Under the pieces are notes generated by a model, which searched no databases, was not told the DNA's origin, and saw only the letters and a list, made by a program, of their open reading frames with translations. From contig NZ_MPZS01000001.1 of the NCBI RefSeq assembly GCF_002020135.1, positions 1,922,001-1,986,000 of the forward strand: 64,000 bases of DNA, read 5' to 3'. Positions 52,180 through 61,525 of this stretch are shown piece after piece (the first letter of the stretch is position 1; each line of letters starts with the position of its first letter). A program made the position numbers and the translations under genes. Source of the DNA: Thioclava marina (GTDB lineage Bacteria; Pseudomonadota; Alphaproteobacteria; Rhodobacterales; Rhodobacteraceae).

Positions 52180-52222
52180 TGAAGTCTCGGTGAAACGCGA
52201 GTTTGACCGGGAGTTTCTCCAA

Positions 52223-53425
52223 ATGACGCAAGACAGCCTCGTCGCCGACAATCTGCCCTATCTTGATATCTCGGATCCCGGGTTCTCGATCCGCTCTTCC
52301 GAAGTGATGAATGCACGCGAGGCGTCCTGGTGCGCGCGCACGAATTATGGCCTCGCGGTGCTGCGATATGACGATGTGCAAAAGCTTCTTCGTCATCCCA
52401 AGCTCCGTCAGGGCTCCTATCGCTGGCCGGCGCTGAACGATGTCACAGGCGAATTCGCGCGCTGGTGGGAAAGCATGCTGCTCAGCCAGGAGGGCGACAA
52501 CCATGCGCGCCTGCGGCGAATGGCGAACCCGGCTTTCTCGCCGAAGCTCATTACGACGCTCGCGCCGAAATTCACCGAGCTTGCGACGATGCTGATCGAC
52601 GAGTTCGCCCCTAAGGGCGAATGCGACTTCATCGCCGAATTCACCGAACCCTACGCGACCGGCGTGATCTGCGAGCTTCTGGGCCTGCCCTTCGAACGCT
52701 GGCGAGAACTGGCTGATATCGCTGCGGAAATGGGTCTCGCTCTCGGCGTCACCTTCAAGAAGGACCTGCCGACGATCGAGGCGGCAACGAAGCGGCTCTT
52801 CGACTATGTCGAGGAGCTGGTCGAGGCCCGCCGCGCCGCGCCGAAAGACGATTTCATCGGCATGCTGATCAAGGCCAACGAGGACAAGAGCCAGCTCTCC
52901 GATCAGGAACTGCTCGACATGATCGTTCTGGCGATCTTCGGCGGCATCGACACCACGCGCAACCAGCTCGGCCTCGCGATGGCGACCTTCATCGAGCACC
53001 CCGAGCAATGGGCGCTTCTGGCCGAACGGCCTGAGCTGGGCCGCGCCGCGGTCGAGGAGGTGATGCGCGTGCGTCCCACCGTGACCTGGGTCACCCGCGA
53101 GGCGGTCGAGGACTTCACCTATAATGACACGCCGATCGAGAAGGGCACGACGCTGCACCTCTTCTCGCAATCGGCGACCTCCGATCCGCGCGTGTTCGAC
53201 GATGCGAGCTTCGACATCACGGCCGAGCGCAAGCCGCATTTCGGTTTCGGCGGCGGGGCGCATCACTGCCTTGGCCACTTCATTGCCCGCGGCGACATGA
53301 CCGAGGCGCTCAAGCTGCTTTCGCAACGCCTGAAGAACCCGCGCTTCAACGGTGAGGTCGAGTGGCTTCCCGACAGCGGCAATACCGGCGCGATCCGGAT
53401 GCCGATCGCTTTCGACCCGGCTTGA
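52223..53425 (+). CDS. cytochrome P450
   Basis: 400 residues, soluble bacterial type. Haem cysteine Cys349 in HFGFGGGAHHCLGHFIAR, the E-x-x-R pair at Glu279/Arg282, and the I-helix oxygen-activation motif FGGIDTTRN (about 239-247). The ATG at 52223 (GGGAG upstream) lies after the predicted sigma-54 start site; the TTG at 52175 is inside the -12 element and is rejected. First gene of the amine cluster, with its own ferredoxin and reductase right after it, so a class I three-component system. The substrate is unknown; the GS-like and polyamine-transport neighbours point to an amine. Confidence 0.93.
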   Translation: MTQDSLVADNLPYLDISDPGFSIRSSEVMNAREASWCARTNYGLAVLRYDDVQKLLRHPKLRQGSYRWPALNDVTGEFARWWESMLLSQEGDNHARLRRMANPAFSPKLITTLAPKFTELATMLIDEFAPKGECDFIAEFTEPYATGVICELLGLPFERWRELADIAAEMGLALGVTFKKDLPTIEAATKRLFDYVEELVEARRAAPKDDFIGMLIKANEDKSQLSDQELLDMIVLAIFGGIDTTRNQLGLAMATFIEHPEQWALLAERPELGRAAVEEVMRVRPTVTWVTREAVEDFTYNDTPIEKGTTLHLFSQSATSDPRVFDDASFDITAERKPHFGFGGGAHHCLGHFIARGDMTEALKLLSQRLKNPRFNGEVEWLPDSGNTGAIRMPIAFDPA

Positions 53426-53468
53426 GCCACGCAAATCCAGCCGAAAAATTGCAAGAGGGACCAGTAAG

Positions 53469-53654
53469 ATGAAAGTTCACGTCAACATGGATATCTGCCT
53501 GCTGCACGGGCAATGCGTGATCGCCGCGCCGGAGATCTTCTCCTTCGACGACAGTGGCGATCTCCATTGGGTCGAGGTGATCGACGACTCTCAGGTTGCC
53601 GATGCCGAAGCCGCTTCCGATGCCTGCCCCGAGCAGGCCATCATCCTCGGCTGA
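53469..53654 (+). CDS. P450-type ferredoxin (CxxHxxC)
   Basis: 61 residues. Cluster ligands Cys10, Cys16 and Cys53 (in DACPEQAI), with His13 replacing the second cysteine of CxxCxxC. This C-x2-H-x2-C...C-P pattern is known from small [3Fe-4S] or [4Fe-4S] ferredoxins that serve bacterial P450s. Start ATG 53469 follows AAGAGGGA. It lies 43 bp after the P450 gene and 6 bp before the reductase gene, so it should carry electrons between these two. Confidence 0.92.
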   Translation: MKVHVNMDICLLHGQCVIAAPEIFSFDDSGDLHWVEVIDDSQVADAEAASDACPEQAIILG

Positions 53655-53660
53655 TCGGTC

Positions 53661-54878
53661 ATGGCAGGGCCCCGGATCACCGTCGTCGGCGCCTCGCTCG
53701 CGGGGCTGCGCACGGCCGAAGCGCTGAAGGCGGCGCTTCCGCAGGCGCAGCTCACGCTGATCGGCGACGAGCCGCATGCGCCCTACAACCGACCGCCCCT
53801 GTCGAAGGACGTGATGGAGAGCTTCGCAGGGGGCGATGCGGATGAAACCGAGGCTTTCGGCAAGCTCCTGCTGCGTTCGAAGCTGACACCGGAAGACGTG
53901 TCGATACGTCTCGGCGTGGCCGCGACGGGTTTCGAGAATGCCGGTGTGCGTCTTGCCGATGGTTCTCTCGTCCGCTCGGACTGGGTGATCGCGGCGACCG
54001 GCATCCGGCCGCGCCGGTTGCCACTTCCCGGAAACGAAGACATCCGCCATGTCCTGCGGCGCTTCGACGACGCCCGCGCGCTCGCGCCGATGCTGCAACC
54101 GGGCAAGCGTCTGGCGGTGATCGGGGCGGGGTTCATCGGCTGCGAGATCGCCGCGACCGCGCGCAAGCTGGGCCTGCATGTCACGATCGTCGAGCCCGGG
54201 CCGCAGCCCATGATGCGCGCGCTCGGCCCGCGTGTCGCGGCTGCGATGGCCGCCTTGCACCGGCGCCATGGGGTGACGCTGCTTACCGGGCGCATGGTCG
54301 AAGCGTTCCAGCCGGGCCGTGTGATCCTCGACAACGGGAAGGAAATCGAGGCCGATGTGATCGTCGAGGCGCTCGGCTCGCTGCCCAACACGGAATGGCT
54401 TGCCGGGAGCGGCGCGGATCTCAGCGATGGCGTTCTGGTCGATGACACGATGCGGGCGATTGGCGCGCCGAACCTGCTCGCGGTCGGTGACATCGCACGC
54501 TTTGCCAATCCGCTGTTCGACGATGTGCCGCGCCGGGTCGAGCATTGGTGCATCCCCGGCTTCACCGCCAAACGCGCCGCCCAGACCATCGCCGCGCTTG
54601 AGGCGGGCGATACGCCCGAACCCGGATTTTCGCCGCTGCCGAGCTTCTGGTCGGACCAATACGGCATGCGCGTTCAGGCCTTCGGCGCCCCGGCGCTGGC
54701 CGAGACGCAAACCGTTGTCGAAGGCGATCTGAGCCAGATCGGCGAGGCCCCCGTGATCGTCGAATACGCCCGCGACGGCGCGCTGACCGGCGTGATCGGC
54801 CTTGGCGCTCCGCCCGCACTGATTGCCAAACACCGCGCCCGCCTGATGGCCGCGCTCACCCCGAAAGAAACCGCATGA
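53661..54878 (+). CDS. NAD(P)H:ferredoxin reductase (FAD-dependent)
   Basis: 405 residues of the pyridine nucleotide-disulfide family as found with P450 and Rieske systems. FAD fold: ITVVGASLAGLRTAEAL; APYNRPPLSKDVM is the typical loop; AATGIRPRRLPLPG; NAD fold: LAVIGAGFIGCEIAATARKLG; second FAD motif LLAVGDIARFANP. A C-terminal reductase domain with HWCIPGFTAKRAAQTIA and FWSDQYGMRVQ completes it. It overlaps the first GS-like gene by 4 bp. Supplies electrons to the ferredoxin for the P450. Confidence 0.93.
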   Translation: MAGPRITVVGASLAGLRTAEALKAALPQAQLTLIGDEPHAPYNRPPLSKDVMESFAGGDADETEAFGKLLLRSKLTPEDVSIRLGVAATGFENAGVRLADGSLVRSDWVIAATGIRPRRLPLPGNEDIRHVLRRFDDARALAPMLQPGKRLAVIGAGFIGCEIAATARKLGLHVTIVEPGPQPMMRALGPRVAAAMAALHRRHGVTLLTGRMVEAFQPGRVILDNGKEIEADVIVEALGSLPNTEWLAGSGADLSDGVLVDDTMRAIGAPNLLAVGDIARFANPLFDDVPRRVEHWCIPGFTAKRAAQTIAALEAGDTPEPGFSPLPSFWSDQYGMRVQAFGAPALAETQTVVEGDLSQIGEAPVIVEYARDGALTGVIGLGAPPALIAKHRARLMAALTPKETA

Positions 54879-56203
54879 GCCCCCAGATGAACGACCCCCT
54901 CGAAGCCGCCCTCGCCAAGTTCGACGCCGAGATCGTGCATGTCGGCCAGTTCGATTACGCCTCGGTCCTGCGCGAACGCCGGTTGCGCAAGGCGCAGTTC
55001 CTCGACTGGGCCGGGGATGCGCGTTTCGCCAATGTGCTGGCCTATTGGGACAGCGGCGACAATCTCTTCGGCGGCAGTTCCTATTTCACCGAGACGGTCG
55101 AGATCGACCCTACCTCGATGCGCGCGAACCCCTCCGAGCCCTATGCGGTCACGGTCATCGCTGAGCTGTCGGGCGAGGCGAAGGAGCTGATGCCGCGCCA
55201 GGTGCTGCGCCGCCAGTTGGAGCGCGCCGAGGCGATGGGGTTCAAGGTCGATGCCGCGTTCGAATTCGAGCTGATCGTGCTTGAGGAAGACGCGACGACC
55301 GCGCGCGAGAAAGACTTCGCGGGGCTTGCGAAATTCGCCCCCGACAACAAATGCTGGTCGGGCGCCACCGCGAATACCCATGCCGAATTCATCGCCGGCA
55401 TGGAGGCCGAAATCCTTGGTCATGACGTCTCGCTCTATGCGCTGAGCGTCGAGCTGGGGCCGGGCTGTCTCGAAGCCACGACTGCCGCGACCGAGGGGCT
55501 GCGCGCTGCCGACGACGCGAGCTTCCTGCGCTTGGCCGCGCGCTCCTACGCCCGCAAGCAGGGCAAAACGGTGAGCTTCATGCCCTATATGGGCGCGGAC
55601 TATCCCGGTATCGGCGGCCATTGTTCGATGAGCTTGCGCGATGCGAAAACCGGCGCGAACGTCTTCGCTTCGCCCGATGGCAAGACCAGTGATCTGGCGA
55701 AGAAATTCATTGCCGGGATGATGTCGGTGGTGCCCGAGGCCTTCGCCATGTGCACCTCGAGCGTGAATGCCTATCGCCGCCTTGCGCCGGGAAGCTGGGC
55801 TCCGAAATCGCTCACCTGGGCGGAATATCCCTTCACCGTCGCGGTGCGTTCGGTGCCGCATTCCGGCGCGCGCGCGCGGCTCGAATTCCGGGTGCCGCCC
55901 GCCGATTGCAATCCTTACCTGACGATGGCGCTGATGCTGGGCGCGGGGCTCGACGGGATCGAGCGCGACCTGCCCGCACCCGAACCGAGCGCCGCCGCGC
56001 ATCCCGATTTCGTCCCCGAAGGCGCAAGCCGCTTCCCGCGCGATCTCGCCGAGGCCGCCGAGCGACTTGCCGCGAGCGACGATGCCGCGCGGATCTTTGG
56101 AGCCGCTTTCACCGAGAACTTCGCGGCCGCCTGCCGCGCCGAATACACCAGCCTCGCCAAGGCAGTCAGCGCCGAAGAACGCGCCCGCTACCTCGAAGGC
56201 TGA
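54875..56203 (+). CDS. glutamine-synthetase-family enzyme 1 (gamma-glutamylamide synthetase-like)
   Basis: 442 residues of the GS fold, the length of GlnA-like gamma-glutamylmethylamide and gamma-glutamylpolyamine synthetases. Catalytic residues: Glu pair in FEFELIV and VELGPGC, GGHCSMSL (His for ATP/glutamate), and the arginine-rich RLEFRVPPADCNPYL near the end. The adenylylation loop of true GlnA is not seen. It should ligate glutamate to an amine with ATP, which in known pathways protects an amine before oxidation. ATG overlaps the reductase stop by 4 bp, and the second GS-like gene follows after 29 bp. Confidence 0.85.
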   Translation: MSPQMNDPLEAALAKFDAEIVHVGQFDYASVLRERRLRKAQFLDWAGDARFANVLAYWDSGDNLFGGSSYFTETVEIDPTSMRANPSEPYAVTVIAELSGEAKELMPRQVLRRQLERAEAMGFKVDAAFEFELIVLEEDATTAREKDFAGLAKFAPDNKCWSGATANTHAEFIAGMEAEILGHDVSLYALSVELGPGCLEATTAATEGLRAADDASFLRLAARSYARKQGKTVSFMPYMGADYPGIGGHCSMSLRDAKTGANVFASPDGKTSDLAKKFIAGMMSVVPEAFAMCTSSVNAYRRLAPGSWAPKSLTWAEYPFTVAVRSVPHSGARARLEFRVPPADCNPYLTMALMLGAGLDGIERDLPAPEPSAAAHPDFVPEGASRFPRDLAEAAERLAASDDAARIFGAAFTENFAAACRAEYTSLAKAVSAEERARYLEG

Positions 56204-56232
56204 GACACAAGAAAACCAATAGGGAGCCAAGA

Positions 56233-57711
56233 ATGACTACCGATACCGATTATCACCGCGAAGTCGATGCACCCGGCCGGGCCGAACTGGTCGAACGGGT
56301 GCGCAAGAAGATCGACGCGCTCGGGGTCGATTACATCTACTATCAATACATCTCGATCACCGGCCGGGTGATGGGCAAGGCCGCTCCGGCACGTCACTGG
56401 GAGACGCAGGCGCGCAAGGGTGTTCAGACCTGGATGGGCGGCGTCACCAACGTGCTGCCCGACTTCAAGGGCAACCTCATCGGCTTTGACTCCAACGCGA
56501 TGGAATGCATCGCGCTGCCCGACCCCGACACGTTCGTCCAGCTCCCCTGGGACAAGCGCGTCGCGCGTGTCTTCTGCACGCTGTTCTACAGCCTCGAGGA
56601 TCCGAATTTCCCCGGCCAGTATTACGAATACGACACCCGCGGGAACCTCAAGCGTTTCGACCGCGAGTTCCGCGAGGCCCATAACGGTTTGCATCTGCGC
56701 GTGGGCCTCGAGCCCGAGATGCTCTGGCTCAAGCCCGAGGCCGGCGAGGTGCGCCCCTATTCCGGCGTGACCGAGCCGCTCGCCTATCACATCGGCCAGT
56801 TCGAGAGCGCCCGCGATATCTGGATGCAGGTCTCCGACTACGCCCGCGCGATGGGGCTCGACATGATCCAGGGCGATTGCGAGGACGCGCCCGGCCAGAT
56901 CGAACTCAACTACCAGTTCGACGACGCGCTGCCGACCTGCGACCGGATGACGACCTATCGCCAGATCTGCGCCGAGGTCGCGCGCCAGCGTGGGCTGATC
57001 GCTTGTTTCATGGCGAAACCCTTCATGGGTTACGCGGCCAATGGCTGTCACCACAACTGTTCGATCTGGACCGGCGGCGAACGCGAGGTGCAGGACATCG
57101 TGCCGGGCGAATTGCCGGGCATGGAAGAGAACTGGATGTATTCCAAGGGCGGCGTGAACGAGTTCGAGAACACCGAAGGCGGCTGGCTGCCGACGGAGCT
57201 CGGGCATCATGTTCTGGGTGGCTCGCTCAAGCATATCAACGCGCTGACCTGTATCGGTGCGTCGACCGTGAACTCCTATCGCCGGTTCAACGACTACGGT
57301 CTCTGGGCGCCGATCGGGGCGAATTGGGGCCTGCAGAACCGCTCCTGCACGGTGCGCATCTCCTCGCCCGACCGGTTCGAGTTCCGCGCGGTGGACAGCA
57401 TGGTCAACCCGCATCTGTTCTGCGGCGCGCTGCTGAAGGCGATGGATGATGGCATCCGCAACAAAATCGACCCGGGCGCGCCCGAGTCGCGCAACGTGAC
57501 CGAGGTCTGGCAGTCGGGTGGGGAGGTCAAACTCATTCCGCTCAATCTTCGGGACGCGCTCGACGCGCTCAAGGAAGACGAGGTCATTCGCTCGGCACTT
57601 CCGGGTCGGCTCTACGAAGTCTTCGACGAATACAAACAGGATGAGTGGACACGCTTCCTGCGTGAGGTCACCAATTGGGATGTGGAGCAATACCTGCATT
57701 GCGTGCCGTAA
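56233..57711 (+). CDS. glutamine-synthetase-family enzyme 2
   Basis: 492 residues, a different subgroup from its neighbour. GS landmarks: VDYIYYQYISITGRVMGKAA at the N-terminal beta-grasp, GLEPEMLWL, DCEDAPGQIELNYQFDDAL, GCHHNCSIWTGG and FEFRAVDSMVNPHLFCGALL. The acidic and histidine positions are kept. The C-terminus is about 50 residues longer than in enzyme 1. ATG 56233 has AGGGAG upstream; the frame opens earlier only as a shadow of enzyme 1. Two GS-like genes in tandem suggest either two successive ligations, two amines, or a heteromeric enzyme. Confidence 0.85.
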   Translation: MTTDTDYHREVDAPGRAELVERVRKKIDALGVDYIYYQYISITGRVMGKAAPARHWETQARKGVQTWMGGVTNVLPDFKGNLIGFDSNAMECIALPDPDTFVQLPWDKRVARVFCTLFYSLEDPNFPGQYYEYDTRGNLKRFDREFREAHNGLHLRVGLEPEMLWLKPEAGEVRPYSGVTEPLAYHIGQFESARDIWMQVSDYARAMGLDMIQGDCEDAPGQIELNYQFDDALPTCDRMTTYRQICAEVARQRGLIACFMAKPFMGYAANGCHHNCSIWTGGEREVQDIVPGELPGMEENWMYSKGGVNEFENTEGGWLPTELGHHVLGGSLKHINALTCIGASTVNSYRRFNDYGLWAPIGANWGLQNRSCTVRISSPDRFEFRAVDSMVNPHLFCGALLKAMDDGIRNKIDPGAPESRNVTEVWQSGGEVKLIPLNLRDALDALKEDEVIRSALPGRLYEVFDEYKQDEWTRFLREVTNWDVEQYLHCVP

Positions 57712-57741
57712 CCCGTTGACCCCCGCATAGGAGCCCAGAGC

Positions 57742-58935
57742 ATGACAGATCCAACCAGACCAGAGACCGAGATGATCGACGTTCTCAGCCGGGACGGACG
57801 GATCGTGTCTGCATGCGCTGCGCAAGAAACCGTGCTCGGCTTCTCGCCGGGCGCGGTCGAGGACGCGCCATGGTCGGCGGTCTATCCGCTCGACTCCCGC
57901 AAACGGCTTGAAGAGGTCTTCACCGAGACCACCGCCGGGCCGCATGTCATCGCGCTTGAGATGCGCACGCAGCAGGGCGCGCGGCTCGGCGTCACCGCGA
58001 TCGTGACGCGCTTTACCGACCCCGAGCACGGGCTTTGCCTGCGCTCGGTGAAATGGCCCGCGGGCGGGGCGCTCGGAGAGGTTGCGAACCTCGCCGAGGA
58101 AAAGGAAATCCTCGAGTCGATCCTCGCAGCCTCCGACGATGCGGGATGGTGCATGGAATGGGCGGAGCCCGTGGACCTCTCGGCCCCCGAACAGGAGATC
58201 ATCCGTCAGGTCTTCGAGAACGGCCCGCATTGGCGGTTCTGCAACGATGCGATGGCGCGGCTCTATCGCACGCCCGAAGGCAAGGACTTCAACGCGCTCC
58301 CCGTGCACGAGACTTTCCCGCGCTCGCCCGAGAACGAGGATTTCGTGCGCCGCCTGATCCGCGCGAGCTTCGATGTCAATGCCTCGCCCTCGCGCGATCT
58401 GCGTTATGACGGCGTCTATATCGAGGTCGAGAACGACGTGCGCGGGCACATCCGGGGCAACTTCCTGCACCGCATGTGGGGCACGGTGCGCGATGTCTCG
58501 AAACATGCCCGCCGCGCGGCGGTTCTGCGCGACGAGATCGACACTCTGGAGGCGATCCTCGATGCGCTGCCCGACGCGGTTCTGGTCGTCGATCGCGACG
58601 CCCGCATCCTGCGCATCAATACCAGCGCCGAGGAATTGCTCGACCTCAATCCCGACCTTCTTCCCGCGAGAAGTCTCGATGACCTGATCGAGCTTCCCGT
58701 GCCGCTCGCGGAAATCTTCGCCGATGCGGGCCATCATCTGCCCGGTCATCCGAGCGGGATTTACCCGACCCTTCTGCGCAATCCCGATCGCCCGATCCGC
58801 GCCGAACTCTCTGCGCGTTGCGTGGCCTTGCGGGAGACGGAGTGCCTTGTTCTGAGCCTGCGCGCGCGGCTCGGGCCGATCTCGCAGGACGGCGAACTCG
58901 CCAAGGTGACCCCGTTCAGGGCGCGGGGACGGTGA
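57742..58935 (+). CDS. stand-alone multi-PAS sensor protein
   Basis: 397 residues, soluble. Three PAS-like blocks: about 10-110 ([27 protein letters not shown]), about 120-250 ([17 protein letters not shown], with a conserved ERLYRT-like region) and about 260-385 ([32 protein letters not shown]). No kinase, HTH or cyclase domain follows. Its end overlaps or abuts the sigma-54 activator gene (TGATG at 58933), so I infer that it senses the inducer or redox state and passes the signal to that activator by contact. Confidence 0.75.
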   Translation: MTDPTRPETEMIDVLSRDGRIVSACAAQETVLGFSPGAVEDAPWSAVYPLDSRKRLEEVFTETTAGPHVIALEMRTQQGARLGVTAIVTRFTDPEHGLCLRSVKWPAGGALGEVANLAEEKEILESILAASDDAGWCMEWAEPVDLSAPEQEIIRQVFENGPHWRFCNDAMARLYRTPEGKDFNALPVHETFPRSPENEDFVRRLIRASFDVNASPSRDLRYDGVYIEVENDVRGHIRGNFLHRMWGTVRDVSKHARRAAVLRDEIDTLEAILDALPDAVLVVDRDARILRINTSAEELLDLNPDLLPARSLDDLIELPVPLAEIFADAGHHLPGHPSGIYPTLLRNPDRPIRAELSARCVALRETECLVLSLRARLGPISQDGELAKVTPFRARGR

Positions 58936-58949
58936 TGGAGGGGAAGCCG

Positions 58950-60338
58950 ATGAAGCAAAGCTCCGCGACACCGCCCCGCCCGCTCGATCAGGCGCTCGAC
59001 GCGCTGGCCGACGGGCTCATCGTTCTCAACCCCGATCATTCGATTGCCTTCGCCAACCGTCAGGCCGCCGCATTATGCGGTTTCAGCGCCGCAGAGATGA
59101 CCGGGATCGAGTTCGCCAAATTCAACGACCTTTCCGCGCTGAACTGGACACTGCTGGGAGAGATGCTTGAAGCAGGCCGAACCGGTAATCTCATCTTGCG
59201 CGGCGAAGCGACCGGAGCGGTCTTCATCACCTTGCGGCGAATTTCGACGACCGGCGCCAGTGAGGGCCACGTCATCACGCTGCGCGATCTGGCGGTGTTC
59301 GACCATGCCCGCAGACAGGCGACCGGCGCGCGCTCCGCCCCGACATTCACCAGCGCGACCGAACGCCGGATGCGACCCGATTTCGCCCGGCAGAGGGCGA
59401 TCTCGCCCTGGCTCGACCGGATGATCTCGCGCGGGGAACGCGCGCTCTTGCAGGGCGCGCGGGTCATCATCACCGGGGAATCCGGCGTCGGGAAAACGGA
59501 AATCGCACGTCATCTGCACAATTTCGTCGCCAATGGCGTGGACCCGTTCATCGCGGTCAACTGCGCCGCGATCCCCGAAAGCCTCTTTGAATCCGAGCTG
59601 TTCGGCTATGAGAAGGGCGCGTTCACCGGGGCGTCGACCGAGGGCAAGAAGGGCCTGATCGAGGCAGCCGAGGGCGGTACGCTCTTTCTCGACGAGATCG
59701 GCGAGATCCCCTTGCCCCTGCAGGCCAAATTGCTGTCCTTCCTCGAAGAGGGCACGATCCTGCGGATCGGAGGAACCCGTCCGCGCCGCGTCAACGTGCG
59801 GGTGATCTCGGCCACCAATCGCGACCTTCTGGAAATGTCCGAGGATCGCCGTTTCCGCACCGATCTCTATTACCGGCTCGCGGTCGTGAACATGCCGATG
59901 AAGCCGCTGCGCGAAGTGCCGGAACTGCTCGATCACCTGATCGACCGCTTTCTCACCGCGATCAACCAGCGCCGTTCGGTCCCGCTTCAGCTCTCCGACG
60001 ATCTGCGCGCACGGCTGCGGGCCTATCACTACCCGGGCAATATCCGCGAGCTGTGGAACCTGATGCAGCAGATCTCGGTGCTGGGCGATGACGAGGAAGA
60101 ACTGCCGCGGCGTCTCATGGCGCTCGACCCTGCGCAGAGCGCGCGCCCCACCGGCAAACCCGCCACCTCGGAGGCCGTCGCCTTTTCCGAAGGCACCAGC
60201 CTGCGCGAGGCGGTGAGCGAATACGAATTGCGGATCATCGAAGACGCGATCCGTGTGCATGGCAGCAAACGCAAGGCTGCTGCCGCCCTTGGTGTCGATA
60301 TCGGCACCATTTCCCGAAAGACCCGAAAAGAGCCGTAA
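58950..60338 (+). CDS. sigma-54-dependent activator with N-terminal PAS
   Basis: 462 residues from ATG 58950 (GGAGGGGA before it); an ATG at 58935 overlapping the PAS gene stop is the alternative. PAS domain about 12-115 ([28 protein letters not shown]), AAA+ domain with Walker [10 protein letters not shown] (176-184), the sigma-54-contact loop GAFTGAS (223-229) and Walker B GGTLFLDE (242-249), then a Fis-type HTH at the end ([21 protein letters not shown]). It should drive the -24/-12 promoter at 52164. No phospho-receiver domain, so control is probably by ligand binding or by the neighbouring PAS protein. Confidence 0.92.
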   Translation: MKQSSATPPRPLDQALDALADGLIVLNPDHSIAFANRQAAALCGFSAAEMTGIEFAKFNDLSALNWTLLGEMLEAGRTGNLILRGEATGAVFITLRRISTTGASEGHVITLRDLAVFDHARRQATGARSAPTFTSATERRMRPDFARQRAISPWLDRMISRGERALLQGARVIITGESGVGKTEIARHLHNFVANGVDPFIAVNCAAIPESLFESELFGYEKGAFTGASTEGKKGLIEAAEGGTLFLDEIGEIPLPLQAKLLSFLEEGTILRIGGTRPRRVNVRVISATNRDLLEMSEDRRFRTDLYYRLAVVNMPMKPLREVPELLDHLIDRFLTAINQRRSVPLQLSDDLRARLRAYHYPGNIRELWNLMQQISVLGDDEEELPRRLMALDPAQSARPTGKPATSEAVAFSEGTSLREAVSEYELRIIEDAIRVHGSKRKAAAALGVDIGTISRKTRKEP

Positions 60339-60371
60339 ACGGCCGAAAAAAACCAACAGTGGAGAGAAGAC

Positions 60372-61418
60372 ATGACTATCAAGAAGACGATGCTCGGCAC
60401 GCTTGGCCTGCTCGCCCTCACCGCATCGCCGGTGCTGGCGGAAGGCACGATCAACGTGCTGACCTGGGAAGGCTATGCCGACCCCTCCTTCATCTCGAAA
60501 TTCGAGGAGACCTCGGGCTGCCAGGTGAACGCCACCTATGTCGGCTCGAATGACGACTTCGCCCCGAAGCTGATGGCTGGCGGCGGCGTCTATGACCTGA
60601 TCACCCCGTCGATCGACACGACCAAGCTGATGATCGACCTCGATTTCGTCGAGCCTCTCGATACGGCAAAGATCGAAGGCTGGAACGATATCTATCCGAA
60701 GTTCCTTGCCCTCGACGGGATCCAGAAGGACGGCGAATATTACGGGATGCCCTATAGCTGGGGTGCGATCGCCTTCATGTATCGCGACGATGCCTTCGAC
60801 ACGCCGCCGACCTCGATCGCGGATCTGTGGCGCGAGGATCTCAAGGGCAAGATCTCGCTCTGGGACGACAAGAGCGCGATCTATGTCGCGGCGCGCAAGA
60901 ACGGTGACATGAACATCTATTCGCTCTCCGACGAGCAGATCGCGGCCGCGCAGAAGACGCTCGTCGAACAAAAGCCGCTGATCCGCAAATACTGGGCGAC
61001 GGCGGGCGAACTGGTCGATCTCTACAAGGCGGGAGAGGTCGTGATCTCGAACACCTGGGCAGGCTATCAATCGAGCCTGCTGGCCGATGAAGGCGTGAAG
61101 GTCACCGAGTTCATCCCGAAAGAGGGGGCCGAAGGCTGGCTCGACAGCTGGATGGTGGTGAAGGGCACGCCGAACAAGGAATGCGCCTACAAGTTCCTCA
61201 ACATGCAGCTCTCCGAACTCGGTCAGTGCGGCGTGGCCAATGTCAACGGCTACTCCGCGGCGAATGCCTCGGCGGCCAAAAGTTGCATGACGCCCGAGCA
61301 GTTCGCGGCGCTCCATCAGGATGACCCCGCCTATCTCGACAGCCTGCTGATCTGGACGCCGCTGGGCGATCGGTTCGAGGCCTATACCAATGCCTGGAAC
61401 GCCGTGAAGGCCCAATAA
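60372..61418 (+). CDS. spermidine/putrescine-type ABC transporter binding protein
   Basis: 348 residues with signal peptide ending ASPVLAEG. Mature protein of the PotD/PotF fold: INVLTWEGYADPSFISKFEETSGC, YVGSNDDFAPKLMAGGGVYDLITPS, YGMPYSWGAIAFMYRDD, ISLWDDKSAIYVAA, EVVISNTWAGYQSSLLADEG and GWLDSWMVVKGTP. Periplasmic. Recognises a polyamine or another organic amine; the PotD aspartates that bind amines cannot be mapped surely by eye. 33 bp follow the activator gene; the ATPase gene comes 107 bp later. Confidence 0.88.
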   Translation: MTIKKTMLGTLGLLALTASPVLAEGTINVLTWEGYADPSFISKFEETSGCQVNATYVGSNDDFAPKLMAGGGVYDLITPSIDTTKLMIDLDFVEPLDTAKIEGWNDIYPKFLALDGIQKDGEYYGMPYSWGAIAFMYRDDAFDTPPTSIADLWREDLKGKISLWDDKSAIYVAARKNGDMNIYSLSDEQIAAAQKTLVEQKPLIRKYWATAGELVDLYKAGEVVISNTWAGYQSSLLADEGVKVTEFIPKEGAEGWLDSWMVVKGTPNKECAYKFLNMQLSELGQCGVANVNGYSAANASAAKSCMTPEQFAALHQDDPAYLDSLLIWTPLGDRFEAYTNAWNAVKAQ

Positions 61419-61525
61419 CACCGCGAAAGCTCGGCGACCCCGGAAGTGGGGTCGCCTCAGGGATCAGGGAAACAGGCGACCGGGGAGGGGGCGCCCGTTT
61501 CCGGACTAGCAGGGAACAAGGCGAC

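Noticed and set aside
52175-52222. TTG start giving the P450 16 extra residues
   Set aside because: The TTG is part of the -12 element (TTGCA), upstream of the predicted transcription start; ATG 52223 has a ribosome site and gives a normal P450 N-terminus.
56188-58971. 927-codon minus-strand ORF across the second GS-like gene and the PAS gene
   Set aside because: Long open antisense frames are usual at this GC content; no domain is recognisable and the plus-strand genes have clear motifs.
59073-61421. 782-codon minus-strand ORF opposite the sigma-54 activator and binding protein
   Set aside because: Shadow of two well-supported plus-strand genes; no ribosome site or family resemblance.
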